This document shows, one piece after another, positions 25,578 to 35,089 of a stretch of DNA of 64,000 nt. Under the pieces are notes generated by a model, which saw only the letters and a list, made by a program, of their open reading frames with translations, did not search any database and was not told the DNA's origin. A program made the translations under genes and the position numbers. Origin of the DNA: Spirosoma foliorum (GTDB lineage Bacteria; Bacteroidota; Bacteroidia; Cytophagales; Spirosomataceae); contig NZ_CP059732.1 in assembly GCF_014117325.1 (NCBI RefSeq), forward strand, positions 2,170,001-2,234,000, in the 5' to 3' direction. How positions within the stretch are numbered: position 1 is the first letter of the stretch; each line of letters opens with the position of its first letter.

Positions 25578-26663
25578 TTAGTCAACTGTTTTTAATTCCT
25601 TGATGAGCCTGGTCAATTTCCGTCGTTTCCTAGCCTCATCGGTGCTTGAAATAAGTGTTTCTAAAGCAATTATCTGGGCTCTTTTCAGAGCTTTATGTTC
25701 GGCTATTGCCAGATCGGGTCGCACACCCGTTCCCTCCCAATTCGTATGCGTAATCGGGTTCAAGGCATATTCGGCTGGGATGAAAGCCGAAAAATGATCA
25801 CCGATTCGAACCATCTCTCCAGAATGAGCGCCACCGGCCGTTGATTCGCCAATAAGTGTGGCGCGTTTCAGATTCTGAAGATCGTAAGCAAATTCTTCGC
25901 CCGCCGAAAAGGTCTTTTTACTAGTAAGGATGTATACCCATTTGCCGACATAGCGTTTACCCGGAAGTTGCGAATGCGTCCAGAAAGACTGAACCGACTT
26001 ACCACCCCGGCTAACAATATCGTTTAGATGAACCGAATCGGAACCGAAAAAGTAGCTGGCCAGAAAAGCAACCATTGCCGGTTCACCACCCCGATTGTGT
26101 CGTAAATCCAGAATTAGTGCATCGGTCTGGTTCAGGTGCGTTAGGGCCGCTGTAGCCGTTTGAGCCGCCAATTCGACGGGCATAAATTCATCGATTCGGA
26201 GATAGCCAATATTGCCCGGCAGGAGTTCTGGTTTGCCGAAACCAAAATTGATCTGCCGACCGTATTGCTCCAGAGTAGTATTTCCGTCAGCCTTGGCGGT
26301 AAGATCGCTGCTCGCTGAGGAAGCCGATTTATTCTGATAAAACAGTTGCAAATGTTTATCATGGCTAATCCGCTGTATCTGAACGGTCAGGGTATCGGCA
26401 AATGCCTTGCTGCTGGTAATAGAGTCGTAGTCGCCAGCGTTCAGTTTGGCTTGAATAACTTCCTGAATCTGGGTGGCTACTTTCGGAAATACATACTGGG
26501 AACCCAGTTGCTGCAGAAGCGACTGGATGACAACCATGCGCGTTTGGGCATCAATGGGTTGATCAGGACCCGCTACCACGGGTTGACAAAAGCCAATTCG
26601 TGGTAGCAGCATGAGTGACCCTGAATACAGCAGGTGCAACAGGGTTTGAGGTAAGCGATGCAT
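25578..26663 (-). CDS. S41-family (C-terminal-processing-like) peptidase
   Basis: A 361-residue protein with a signal peptide ending near GFCQ at residues 24-27. The N-terminal cap (IQSLLQQLGSQYVFPKVATQ) resembles IRBP-like S41 proteins. The peptidase core shows GNIGYLRIDEFMPVE, ALILDLRHNRGGEPAM and the nucleophile Ser253 in KKTFSAGEEFAYDL, then GESTAGGAHSG. No PDZ domain is obvious, as in the IRBP branch. The C-terminus ends in a basic helix. Likely a periplasmic or surface hydrolase of unknown substrate; it directly follows the lipoprotein gene with a 15-base gap. Confidence 0.82.
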   Translation of the reverse strand: MHRLPQTLLHLLYSGSLMLLPRIGFCQPVVAGPDQPIDAQTRMVVIQSLLQQLGSQYVFPKVATQIQEVIQAKLNAGDYDSITSSKAFADTLTVQIQRISHDKHLQLFYQNKSASSASSDLTAKADGNTTLEQYGRQINFGFGKPELLPGNIGYLRIDEFMPVELAAQTATAALTHLNQTDALILDLRHNRGGEPAMVAFLASYFFGSDSVHLNDIVSRGGKSVQSFWTHSQLPGKRYVGKWVYILTSKKTFSAGEEFAYDLQNLKRATLIGESTAGGAHSGEMVRIGDHFSAFIPAEYALNPITHTNWEGTGVRPDLAIAEHKALKRAQIIALETLISSTDEARKRRKLTRLIKELKTVD

Positions 26664-26678
26664 CGTATCTATTGATCG

Positions 26679-28025
26679 TTAATTAGCCATCGCCACCTTA
26701 AATTCAGCGCTCACCATTCGCTTGTCAATTTTCAGGTTGGGACAGTTTCCTTCCACCCAGTACACTTCCGCCTTAAAGGTACCTGTCACGAAGGTCACCC
26801 CATTGATGACCTTCACCTCATCGATGAATGCGTTCCACGGGGAAGCTTCCGAGTAGCTTATCCAACCGTCCGAATCGCAGTATGCGTGGTTACTGGTTAG
26901 GTTACGGTTGCCTTCCCCCAAAGCAACTTCCGCTCGCCCTTCCGTTTCGATACTCGCGTAAGGCGTTACACCTGGTGCCAGGCTCGGCTTATGTATAAGC
27001 AGGCTCAGCGTCTGCCCGCCATCAAGCATGGTACCAAACGTCTGGATAGAAGGGCTCGTAAAGCCGTAGTTTCCCTTGCTGTTGATGGGCTTTCCATCAA
27101 TTGTAACCCGAAAATAAGTGCCGCCATAGCGGATAGTTTTCATCAACACAGCCTTGCCGGTAGCACCCTTGCGGGGTTGCTGATCAGGTGGCAAAAAGTT
27201 GTAGACATCAACCGTTACCAAATCAGCGCCTTGCGCCGAGCCTGCCGGCGACGAATAGGTTGCCTGTACATTGGAGGCAGCCACGTCTAACTTTCCTTTG
27301 CCGACTACCCGCCAATTACGGATGTTGCTAGGGTCTTCCAGTGTCTTTTGTCGTGATAAATGCACCTCCAAATCACTGCTTGTCAGCGATGACACTAAAT
27401 CGCCACTATAACTATACAGTTGAAGTGTCGACGATTGGCCGGGTGAAAGATAATCAGGTTTGGCTTCTAAGGTGTATTCGGCAAAAGCGCCCCAGTCGCT
27501 GAAGTGTTTGGTGCTGACTGTAAGGGTTTGCGTCGTTTCGTCTAGCTCCGTATTTAGTAACGCCTTCCAATAGCCATCACTACCCTGATAGGCCATAAAC
27601 AATGCCTGAGCCGACGTGCCGTCTAAACTATCGACATTGTATTTGTACTGGAGCTTAATGGGTTTGTCAAAGGTCTGTCCTTCGGGAAGCAGCCGGAACG
27701 ATTGACCGTTAATAAGTCCTGGTAAAGTAGGCGTAACGGGTTGCATGGTGAAGGTAGTTGCTTTGGAAACGGCTCCGGCGGGAATAGTCATACTGAGGGT
27801 GCCGTCGGCAGAAGCCAGTGTTCCGCCTTCGGGGCCGATTGTTTTCTGAATTGGCTGGCCTACCGGCGCACCGTGCTCATACACGACACCGGTGTGAGGT
27901 GAGGGGGTATGGGTCGTCGTGTCGGCTGGTTTGGTGGTGTCAACCGGATTGACAGCGTCGGTTGATTTTTGGCAGGCTAGTAGACCGACGAGAAAAAACA
28001 GGGGTACATATAAGAAACGGTTCAT
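26679..28025 (-). CDS. ZU5-like-domain lipoprotein
   Basis: A 448-residue lipoprotein: signal MNRFLYVPLFFLVGLLAC with lipidated Cys18, a Thr/Pro-rich linker, then a ZU5-like beta domain (IGPEGGTLASADGTLSMTIP, AGAVSKATTFTMQPV) up to about residue 175 (TKHFSDWGAF). The rest is beta-rich with unknown folds. A surface location is expected. It is encoded 15 bases before the S41 peptidase gene on the same strand, so the two are probably co-transcribed. Confidence 0.78.
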   Translation of the reverse strand: MNRFLYVPLFFLVGLLACQKSTDAVNPVDTTKPADTTTHTPSPHTGVVYEHGAPVGQPIQKTIGPEGGTLASADGTLSMTIPAGAVSKATTFTMQPVTPTLPGLINGQSFRLLPEGQTFDKPIKLQYKYNVDSLDGTSAQALFMAYQGSDGYWKALLNTELDETTQTLTVSTKHFSDWGAFAEYTLEAKPDYLSPGQSSTLQLYSYSGDLVSSLTSSDLEVHLSRQKTLEDPSNIRNWRVVGKGKLDVAASNVQATYSSPAGSAQGADLVTVDVYNFLPPDQQPRKGATGKAVLMKTIRYGGTYFRVTIDGKPINSKGNYGFTSPSIQTFGTMLDGGQTLSLLIHKPSLAPGVTPYASIETEGRAEVALGEGNRNLTSNHAYCDSDGWISYSEASPWNAFIDEVKVINGVTFVTGTFKAEVYWVEGNCPNLKIDKRMVSAEFKVAMAN

Positions 28026-28094
28026 GGTTAAAAAAGAGAGTTGATAGATTCATTAGTTGTTGTAAAAATTGAGAGAGTTCTTTTGCCTTGATGG

Positions 28095-28670
28095 TTACCA
28101 GACCGCCAGATAGCGACGCTGTAGGTCGGCGGCTACGCCATTTTTGAGCGCCTGGCGACCCAGCCAGTTAAATAGTGGCTGAAAAAGTCCCAGGTAACCT
28201 GTCATACGCGTTTCGCTAATCAGGACCAGATAGCCCAGTGCGTATGGATTTTTAGGTATTCCCTGCGCCGTGGTTTTCCCATCGCGGGCCAGGCCGTAGG
28301 AAATCTGCAATGTTTGCTCAAAGCCTGGAAAACCAGGTGTAAAGCGGCACTGGAAGCGGCAGGGCTCGCCAGACTGATTAAAAAAACGGTGCTTGCAACG
28401 GGCGGGTGCGCTAACGGATTTCCCCCGTTTTAGTCGGATAATCTGCTTATCAATTTTCAGGCTCAGCTCACCTTCCAGACAGGTAAATTCTTCCGAAAAA
28501 TCGGTATGGTAATGCATGGGGGTTCCGGCTCCGGGGGCTAGTAGCACATCAACCAGTGTATGACGCCCATCGCTTTCTCTGCTGATTTCCAGGAAAATAG
28601 TGTCCTCTTTTAGTACGGGGTTGGTTATGGTTCGCCCGGTAAGTAGTCCGGCGCGGGGTGGCGTTGTCAT
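28095..28670 (-). CDS. cupin-domain protein
   Basis: A 191-residue protein whose first 110 residues form a cupin barrel: PGAGTPMHYHTDFSEEFTCL and GELSLKIDKQIIRLKRGKS. The motif-1 pair HYH and the Glu in EEF, with His95 in PARCKHRFF, can bind a metal. The C-terminal part is amphipathic and hydrophobic (LGYLVLISETRMTGYLGLF). Substrate unknown. It begins a minus-strand group with the lipoprotein and peptidase genes. Confidence 0.78.
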   Translation of the reverse strand: MTTPPRAGLLTGRTITNPVLKEDTIFLEISRESDGRHTLVDVLLAPGAGTPMHYHTDFSEEFTCLEGELSLKIDKQIIRLKRGKSVSAPARCKHRFFNQSGEPCRFQCRFTPGFPGFEQTLQISYGLARDGKTTAQGIPKNPYALGYLVLISETRMTGYLGLFQPLFNWLGRQALKNGVAADLQRRYLAVW

Positions 28671-29067
28671 TCCTTTGTGTCTTAATAATCGGTTGATTAA
28701 GAACTGGCCCGGTGTTCGGGTCTGGCATTGGTTTGCTTATCCAAAATTGAGGTGGGGTAAGCCCAATGACCAATTGGTATCTGTTCGAAGTAGCACTTGC
28801 AGTAACCGAAGCAGGCAGAAACCATCATTTGGCAGCTACGTAGTACCCCTGCCAGTCTGCTGCGTCAAGTGTATGACTATGAGAAGAGGTAAAAGTTGTA
28901 CGCTAGCCGAGACGATGTGACTAGCCCAGGCTGCTTAAAATGACGCTCATGCCGTTTCGATGCCTCAGAATGATACTTTAGACAGGGCAGGATTTCAGGA
29001 GTTGGTTGAGGATCAGAATTTTGTCGGACAGTAAACAACAAAATTGACTCACAACCAATCCATACAC
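28671..29067. other. 397-base divergent intergenic region
   Basis: This lies between the cupin gene and the glycosyltransferase group, which point away from each other, so promoters for both are expected here. No gene or clear repeat is seen. Confidence 0.5.
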
Positions 29068-29247
29068 ATGAAAAAATTAACCCTTTCTACTGACCTGGTG
29101 AATGCCGTCACATTTCTGACCCTACTGCTGATCTTTCTATGGGCCGTTAGCTGGCTATTAATCGATTATGCCTTGGTATTCGCCGATTTCATACAGGACA
29201 AACTTCCCTCTACGCAGGCGCTGGTGCACTGGGTCACTGTTAGCTAA
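29068..29247 (+). CDS. small membrane protein (59 aa) before the glycosyltransferase
   Basis: ATG at 29068 gives MKKLTLSTDLVNAVTF, then a hydrophobic segment (LTLLLIFLWAVSWLLIDYALVF) that is one or two membrane spans, and a short polar tail. An upstream in-frame start at 29044 would only add polar residues. The gene ends 35 bases before the glycosyltransferase gene and is probably co-transcribed. No family recognised. Confidence 0.6.
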   Translation: MKKLTLSTDLVNAVTFLTLLLIFLWAVSWLLIDYALVFADFIQDKLPSTQALVHWVTVS

Positions 29248-29282
29248 TTTTCTCTTTTACACAAACTATAAACAACAATCCA

Positions 29283-30614
29283 ATGAATAACAAACGCATT
29301 CTCATTGCCACCATGCCGCTCGATGGCCACCTGAACCCGCTGACGGGTCTTGCTAAGCATTTACAAAGTCTTGGCCACGATGTTCGCTGGTACACTGGCC
29401 CAAGCTACAAAGACAAAATTTGTAAGCTGGGTATCCCGTTCTATCCGTTCCGGAAAACCCGCGAAATCAATCAGCTTAATCTGGACACCGAGTTTCCTGA
29501 ACGCCTACTTATGAAAGGCACCATCAAGCGGCTGCGCTTCGACCTTAACAACGTCTTTTTTCTGAGAGCCCCCGAGCTGGTGAGTGATGTAAAAGCCATC
29601 TACGGCGAATTCCCCTTCGACCTGATCCTGTGCGATGCCGCCTTTACCGGAGGGCCGATTCTTCAAAAGCTATTAAATGTGCCACTGGTATCGATCGGTA
29701 TTGGGCCTTTGGGCGAGAGTTCAAAAGGATTGCCGCCGTCAGGGTTGGGTATAGAGCCTTCGAGTACATTGCTGGGCCGATTGAAGCAGGATATGCTGCG
29801 CTATCTGGTTACGAAGTTTCTCCTAAAACCCTGTACCGACGTCTACAATCAGGTGCTGATCGATCACGGCCAAAAACCTACGGGCGAGTTCGTATTCGAT
29901 GCGCTTACCCGTGAGCCTGATCTTTATTTACAAAGTGGTACCCCTGGCTTTGAATACAGCCGGCCGGACATGAGCCCCAATATTCGCTTTGTCGGGCCAT
30001 TGCTACCCTACCAATCGGGTAGTCGCCATCCATTCAGGCATACGGCTAAAATTCAACAGCATAAGCGAGTCATTTTAGTGACTCAGGGTACGGTAGAACG
30101 CGACCCGAAAAAGATCATCATCCCCACTTTAGAAGCCTTTAAAGACGATTCCCAAACGCTGGTTATTGTGACCACGGGCGGCTCTCGGACAGAAGAACTG
30201 CGAGCGAAGTACCCGCAGTCGAACGTCATTATTGACGACTTCATCGACTTTAACTCCGTCATGCCGTTTGCCGATGTCTACGTGACCAATGGGGGGTACG
30301 GCGGAACCATGCTGGCCCTGCAACACGGTCTGCCACTAGTAGCTGCTGGTGTACACGAAGGCAAAAACGAGATTACAGCCCGAATTGGCTACTTTAAAGT
30401 GGGTATTAATCTGAAAACTGAAACGCCAACGGCGGCCAAAATAAGAAAGAGTATCGAGAAGGTGTTGAGCGATCCCTACTATCGAATCAACGTCCAGCGG
30501 CTGGGTGCTGAATTCAAGCAATACGCGACTAACAGCTTGTGTGAAAAATATATTTTAGAACTGCTGAGCGAATCGTCACCCGAATTAGCTGAGAAGCAGA
30601 CAACATTGATCTAA
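29283..30614 (+). CDS. GT1-type (UGT/MGT-like) glycosyltransferase
   Basis: A 443-residue GT-B enzyme. The N-terminus RILIATMPLDGHLNPLTGLAKHL carries the His-containing acceptor-side motif of GT1 enzymes. The C-terminal nucleotide-sugar domain has VILVTQGTVERDPKKII and the donor-binding DVYVTNGGYGGTMLALQHG, then PLVAAGVHEGKNEITARIGY. Such enzymes move a sugar from an NDP-sugar to a small hydrophobic acceptor. It lies between a small membrane protein and a lipoprotein gene; the acceptor is unknown. Confidence 0.85.
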   Translation: MNNKRILIATMPLDGHLNPLTGLAKHLQSLGHDVRWYTGPSYKDKICKLGIPFYPFRKTREINQLNLDTEFPERLLMKGTIKRLRFDLNNVFFLRAPELVSDVKAIYGEFPFDLILCDAAFTGGPILQKLLNVPLVSIGIGPLGESSKGLPPSGLGIEPSSTLLGRLKQDMLRYLVTKFLLKPCTDVYNQVLIDHGQKPTGEFVFDALTREPDLYLQSGTPGFEYSRPDMSPNIRFVGPLLPYQSGSRHPFRHTAKIQQHKRVILVTQGTVERDPKKIIIPTLEAFKDDSQTLVIVTTGGSRTEELRAKYPQSNVIIDDFIDFNSVMPFADVYVTNGGYGGTMLALQHGLPLVAAGVHEGKNEITARIGYFKVGINLKTETPTAAKIRKSIEKVLSDPYYRINVQRLGAEFKQYATNSLCEKYILELLSESSPELAEKQTTLI

Positions 30615-30659
30615 TCGTTTAATCCATTTCGCACTCCTCTTTTTAAACAACAAATTACG

Positions 30660-31397
30660 ATGAAAACTGTAAACCGTTTTTTGCTGATCGCCGGTATACT
30701 CAGTCTGGCAGCCTGCACCAAAGATTCCCTCTCTACTGATCCTGGTAAGATTCAGGCCGGTTTTGTCAAAGGCCATGTGGTCGATACCCAGGGTCGTCCG
30801 CTGGCGGGCGCAACGATCATTGCCAATAATTCCATCTGGGTTGGTAAGAACGTAATCAGCACAACAGATGCGAATGGGAACTACAAAATCAGTTTACCCA
30901 ACGAGCCCGGCATCGGCGCGTTTTACGTGCGGGGTAGCGTGAAGATGAAATTCGAAGGAAAGACGTATCAACTGCCTTTGTTTACTGAGGATGATGACAC
31001 TTTTATGCCTGATGAAGGAGCCGTTAAAAATTTACAGCTTAAGCTCTGGGGCGAAAAAACAGGTAATTTTGGCGACGAAGGTCTGTACGGGGGCACCGTA
31101 GAAGTAACGAATCGCACCAGTTTTAGCACCGGTGATATCGAATTCAAGCTGGAACCAATTGCCCTCATTGATGGCACACAAGGCGAAACGCTCACCTTCC
31201 ATACCGATTATTACACGGCGCAAGGCGTGCCTATTGGCAAGTATCGGGTATCAGCTCGTCGCATCTCAACAAACCAACCGCTCTACATCCGCATTCTGGA
31301 TTCAAATCAGGCGTATGAAAAATCGGTGACGACGATTTTCCAATCGAGCTACTACATCGAAGACATTTATGAAATGCATATTGAGGTAACAGAGTAA
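30660..31397 (+). CDS. CarboxypepD_reg-like lipoprotein, paralogue of 3774-4535
   Basis: Signal MKTVNRFLLIAGILSLAAC with lipidated Cys19. Then a carboxypeptidase regulatory-like sandwich (GHVVDTQGRPLAGATIIANN, DANGNYKISLP) and the second half with DEGAVKNLQLKLWG and LYGGTVEVTN. Block order and length match the protein at 3774-4535 throughout, so both derive from one ancestor. It starts 46 bases after the glycosyltransferase gene and may share its transcript. Confidence 0.75.
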   Translation: MKTVNRFLLIAGILSLAACTKDSLSTDPGKIQAGFVKGHVVDTQGRPLAGATIIANNSIWVGKNVISTTDANGNYKISLPNEPGIGAFYVRGSVKMKFEGKTYQLPLFTEDDDTFMPDEGAVKNLQLKLWGEKTGNFGDEGLYGGTVEVTNRTSFSTGDIEFKLEPIALIDGTQGETLTFHTDYYTAQGVPIGKYRVSARRISTNQPLYIRILDSNQAYEKSVTTIFQSSYYIEDIYEMHIEVTE

Positions 31398-31961
31398 AGC
31401 AGAGTATGCGAATCCAGTAATATGAACTCTTGTTCTGAGATCCCTTATCTACCCGCTAGGGTTGTTCCATTAATCCAATCCTGGATTCCATAGCTACCTC
31501 TCCAATTCAATCTGTTACAAAGCCTGTCTCCTAATCAGGAGATGGGTGGCGAACCAGGAGGTCGGTTGATACCATCCCCTCTACTCAGGGGTGAGTGGGC
31601 AGCCTATCAGCTGAATCTGTACACCAACAATCCTCTCATCATCCTGAAGGCTACCCTGACGGTCATAATAGGCGAAGCGGGTTATGTGTACTCGTGGCTG
31701 GAATCGAATCATGACAACCAACTACCAGGAGGGCTAGAAGCACAAATATGTTTCTTATTGATTTCGACTTGTTATATAGGTGCGAATAGGTTTGGTAAGG
31801 CATTAAATGTCAGGAAAATACTCATCTATTACCTGTCTCAATAAATATTCCCAAATGAGACGAAGAGAGATTTGAGTATGTATAATTCGGGGGGGGATGA
31901 GAAAAATTTGTGTTGCCTACCTGCTGTACTGACAATGGGCTACCGTTGATAAACAGATTAA
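31398..31961. other. 564-base gap
   Basis: No supported gene. A small TCTCCT/AGGAGA hairpin lies near 31528-31543, and an eight-G run near 31890. An open frame at 31542-31844 lacks signal, domain or composition support. Confidence 0.45.
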
Positions 31962-32345
31962 CTAATTAGAGGGGATGTCCAAAGTAGAACTTACAGCTTG
32001 TCTCGAAATCACATCTCGCAAACGGTCTTCGTGTTCATCGCTCCATTGCCCTAACGCGGCAATTACGGGGATTAACGTCTTTCCAAATTCGGTAAGGCTG
32101 TACTCTACTTTTGGCGGTACAACGGGATAAATTTTTCTCGTAACCAGTTCGTGCTCTTCTAATTCTTTCAATTGAATATTCAAAACCCTACGTGAAGCAT
32201 CTGGGATTTTGCGTTGCAGTTCGCTTGGGCGTTTATGACCCGTATTGATAAACCACAGCAAACGGATTTTCCATTTGCCGTAAAGTACTTCACCGACTAG
32301 ATCAAGCCCACAATTTAGGTTCGGTTTTGTTTTCCGTTCATACAT
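31962..32345 (-). CDS. HxlR-family transcriptional regulator
   Basis: A 127-residue winged-helix protein. GEVLYGKWKIRLLWFINTG is the HxlR start, followed by RPSELQRKIPDASRRVLNIQ (recognition helix) and the wing EHELVTRKIYPVVPPKVEYS, ending ALGQWSDEHEDRLRD. It is divergent from the SDR gene at 32484, and paired inverted repeats sit in the shared 138-base gap. HxlR proteins often respond to reactive aldehydes, quinones or disulfide stress. Confidence 0.85.
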   Translation of the reverse strand: MYERKTKPNLNCGLDLVGEVLYGKWKIRLLWFINTGHKRPSELQRKIPDASRRVLNIQLKELEEHELVTRKIYPVVPPKVEYSLTEFGKTLIPVIAALGQWSDEHEDRLRDVISRQAVSSTLDIPSN

Positions 32346-32351
32346 ACTACA

Positions 32352-32399
32352 AAACTAAAAGTATGTCTTAGTTTGAGCAATAGGGGATAAATTTATCCC
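32352..32399. promoter_or_regulatory. inverted repeats in the HxlR/SDR divergent promoter
   Basis: AAACTAA (32352-32358) is mirrored by TTAGTTT (32368-32374), and GGGATAAATTTATCCC at 32384-32399 is a perfect palindrome. Both lie between the two divergent start codons and are good operator candidates for the HxlR protein. Confidence 0.5.
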
Positions 32400-32483
32400 T
32401 ATATGAATCGTAATGCCGTACTTGTACCGACTGCTTTTATACCCAAAATTTGCCCTGTAAATTCTTAAAAGCGGGGCAATAAA

Positions 32484-33275
32484 ATGGAACAGTTTAATTT
32501 CAACAATGAATTATCAGGCAAAATTGCCTTGGTAACAGGAGGTACAAAAGGAGCCGGAAGAGCCATTGCAGAAAGGCTTTTAGAAGCAGGGGCAACGGTT
32601 ATTATTACTGCAAGAAACGCACCGGAAAAAGAAAACAGCAAGTTTCATTTCATTCCCTCCGATTTAAGTAAGGCAGAAGGATCACAAAAAGTAATCAGCG
32701 AGGTGCTATCGACTTATGGGAGGCTAGACATCCTGATCAACAACCTTGGTTCTTCAGTAACACCCGCGGGTGGTTTTACCGTACTAACGGATGACGATTG
32801 GGAATCAACCCTACAAGCTAATTTGCTGGCTCCTGTTCGACTGGACAGAGGTTTTTTACCAACAATGATCGATCAAAAAAGTGGTGTTATTATTCATATC
32901 GCTTCGATTCAAGGCAAACTGCCGCTATTTGAATCTACTTTGCCTTATGCAGCTGCCAAAGCCGGATTGATCAATTATAGTAAAAGTTTATCCAATGAAG
33001 TTACCCCCAAGGGTGTTCGGGTGCTGACTGTTTCACCTGGATGGATCAATACGACAGCATCGGAAGCTTGGCTGGGTGAAATTGCAAGAAACGCGAATAG
33101 TACTGTAGAAGAAGCGCAACAAAGTGTAATGGATGCATTGGGTGGAATTCCTTATGGCAGGCCTGCCGAACCGAAAGAAGTAGCTGAGTTAGTAGGTTTT
33201 CTTGTTTCACCAAGGGCCAGTTATTTGACAGGGACTGAATTTGTAATCGATGGCGGTACGATACCTACAATTTAA
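32484..33275 (+). CDS. short-chain dehydrogenase/reductase
   Basis: A 263-residue classical SDR: NAD(P)-binding VTGGTKGAGRAIAERLL, the NNLG form of the NNAG motif (ILINNLGSSVT), catalytic Ser in VIIHIASIQG, and YxxxK in LPYAAAKAGLINYSKSL. The C-terminal GRPAEPKEVAELVGFL, SYLTGTEFVIDGG is typical of enoyl-ACP-reductase-like or 3-ketoacyl-type SDRs. Divergent from the HxlR regulator, which probably controls it. The SnoaL-like gene interrupted by an IS follows within 20 bases. Confidence 0.87.
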   Translation: MEQFNFNNELSGKIALVTGGTKGAGRAIAERLLEAGATVIITARNAPEKENSKFHFIPSDLSKAEGSQKVISEVLSTYGRLDILINNLGSSVTPAGGFTVLTDDDWESTLQANLLAPVRLDRGFLPTMIDQKSGVIIHIASIQGKLPLFESTLPYAAAKAGLINYSKSLSNEVTPKGVRVLTVSPGWINTTASEAWLGEIARNANSTVEEAQQSVMDALGGIPYGRPAEPKEVAELVGFLVSPRASYLTGTEFVIDGGTIPTI

Positions 33276-33291
33276 TAACCTTTTTAAAATA

Positions 33292-33426
33292 ATGAACTTA
33301 CCAAAAGTAGTAGCAGAACTAGTGCTAGCACAAAATAACTTTGATAGCGTTGCCTATGCAACTTGTTTTTTTGAAACAGCCGTAGTTTTCGATGAGGGAA
33401 AAACCCACCATGGACGAAAAGAAATA
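33292..33426 (+). pseudogene. SnoaL/NTF2-like protein, N-terminal part (interrupted by an IS)
   Basis: ATG at 33292 begins MNLPKVVAELVLAQNNFDSV and continues to HHGRKEI, then meets the IS at 33427. Joined to 34866-35054 with the IS and one copy of the 8-bp duplication removed, it forms an uninterrupted NTF2-like protein of 107 residues. Its catalytic role is unknown. It follows the SDR gene by 16 bases, so it was probably the second gene of that operon. Confidence 0.85.
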
Positions 33427-34857
33427 GGATCAAGGTCAAAAGTTGTGGAGTAACTTGGATTAAGCATATAACTGAGTCAGCAGGTAAAGGAAGAACTCCA
33501 CATTGCGAACCCCTCTGAATTGACTCCTGAATGCTTTTATCTTAGCATTGAACGACTCCGCCGAGGCATTCGTGCTGCGGTTGTCAAAGTAGTTCAGAAT
33601 CGTTTCATAGTGGTTTTGAATCGAACGAGCCACCGTGTTGAAGGCTTTGAAACCGGCTTGACGAACCCGCTCATGCCACTTGGCCAACCGGCCTAAGCCA
33701 TAAAGCTTTGTGGTCGTGTTTTCAAAGATGTGACTCAGACTCTGACTCAACTCATAAGCGGTCTTCAAATCCGGATACCGTTCGAAAAGCAAAGCCGCTC
33801 TCTCTTGTTGACTAATCGTCCAGTCAGTGGCCCTTTTATAAAGCACATAGCGACTGCGAGCCAGCAATTGTTTGACCGTGTCGCCATTGGCAAGCAGCTC
33901 CGGTTCATAAGCTCTTTCGGTTAGTTTGGCCTGCTCAAGAGCCTCATTTTCGGCGTCCAAGGCTTGCCAGCGGTATTGAATGCGCATCTGCTGAACAGCC
34001 TCCAAAGCTAATTGTTGCACATGGAAACGGTCAGTTACTTGAGTAGCCTGGGGGAAACATTTTTTAGCGATCAAGGCCATATTACCCGCCATGTCCAGGG
34101 TAATTTCCTGTACCTTTTTGCGCTGGCTTTCAGCTAACTTACGCAAGACCTCAATCACCGTTTCGGCCTTAGTTCCTGCGACAATGGCCACAATAGCGCC
34201 CTTGCCCCCTTTGGCGGCTTTATTGGTCAGAATCGTGTAGAGCTCACCCTGCGATAGGCTCGTTTCATCCAGCGATAGGTGTGGACCCAGATTCTGAGGA
34301 TACAAAAGCCAGTCTTTGGCATGGGCTCGTTGATCCCAAGTCGAAAACGTACTTAACTCGGTTCGGTATTGGCGGGTCAGCCGATTACCATCAACGCCAT
34401 AAAGACGGACAAGGCTATTGGTACTGTGGGGGGATGAATCCGTCGATCTGGTTTAAAAAAAGCGCAAAGTCTGTCGTCATTCGCGTGCCCTGTGCCACCT
34501 GGTTCCAATCTCGGGTTTCTACTTTTTGCGTCTTGGTATTGAGCCAGCGACGGCGTTTGATGTGCAGAAACACACGTTTGTCTTGGATGGGGAAGTCCTG
34601 AATGGTGATTTCGGGCAGAAAGCCCTTGGATAATAGTTCGGCTTTGGGCTTAGCCGACTCCTGGTAGTTTTTCTCTTCTAAATAGAGATGAAGTAAATCC
34701 GCTGATGGCTCGACGCGAGCTAGTTGGTAATAAGTTAGAAGGAACTCCGGTAAGAGGTGTTCGACTAAAGGCAAGAAACTTTCCAAAACGAGCTAGACTT
34801 GGTGAAAACATAAACCTAGAAAAATACAACGCCCTCCACAAGTATTGTCCTTGATCC
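33427..34857. mobile_element. ISL3/ISAon1-type insertion sequence, 1431 bp
   Basis: 24-bp imperfect terminal repeats start GGATCAAGG at 33427 and reverse at 34857. The 8-bp target duplication AAGAAATA (33419-33426 and 34858-34865) fits the ISL3 family. The element lies inside an NTF2-like gene that can be rebuilt exactly. One transposase, in two frames, fills it. Confidence 0.9.
33460..34786 (-). CDS. ISL3/ISAon1-type transposase in two frames
   Basis: The N-terminal part starts at 34786 (MESFLPLVEHLLPEFLLTYY) and covers about 118 residues to IDGFIP. The catalytic part is read in another frame from HSTNSLVRLYGVDGNRLTRQY, through the DDE core (LSLDETSLSQGELYTILTN, LDMAGNMALIAKKCFPQA, VTDRFHVQQLA) to SNAKIKAFRSQFRGVRN. 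The two join at a run of six C on the coding strand (six G near 34428-34433); five would give one frame. ISAon1-type elements are often annotated as an N-terminal-region protein plus a transposase, so this may be programmed frameshifting and not damage. Confidence 0.75.
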
Positions 34858-34865
34858 AAGAAATA

Positions 34866-35054
34866 GAGGATTGGATTGCAGATGCCAACGAGCGATACAA
34901 GGCTACAATGCAGCCCGTCAGCTTTGAAGAAAAAGAAACGGAAAGTCTTTTAAAAGTAGAAGTTTCAGGAAATTTTGACGGAAGTCCTGTTGTATTGAGT
35001 TATCATTTAAAAATAGCTGATGAATTGATACAGTCATTGAAAATTACAGGCTAA
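34866..35054 (+). pseudogene. SnoaL/NTF2-like protein, C-terminal part
   Basis: Reads EDWIADANERYKATMQPVSF, then strands VEVSGNFDGSPVVLSYHLKI, and ends KITG-stop. It is in frame with the N-terminal part at 33292-33426 once the IS is removed. The stop codon lies in the stem of the following terminator. Confidence 0.85.
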
Positions 35055-35089
35055 AAAGGAGTGGCTAAAATTAACCACTCCTTTTTAGC
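35050..35089 (+). terminator. strong intrinsic terminator
   Basis: A 15-bp perfect stem (35050-35064 with 35075-35089) whose descending arm contains CTCCTTTTT. It overlaps the stop codon of the interrupted NTF2-like gene. Confidence 0.8.

Noticed and set aside
31542..31844. Open frame of 100 codons in the 31.4-32.0 kb gap
   Set aside because: No signal, domain or coding-like composition; the frame begins in a hairpin-like repeat.
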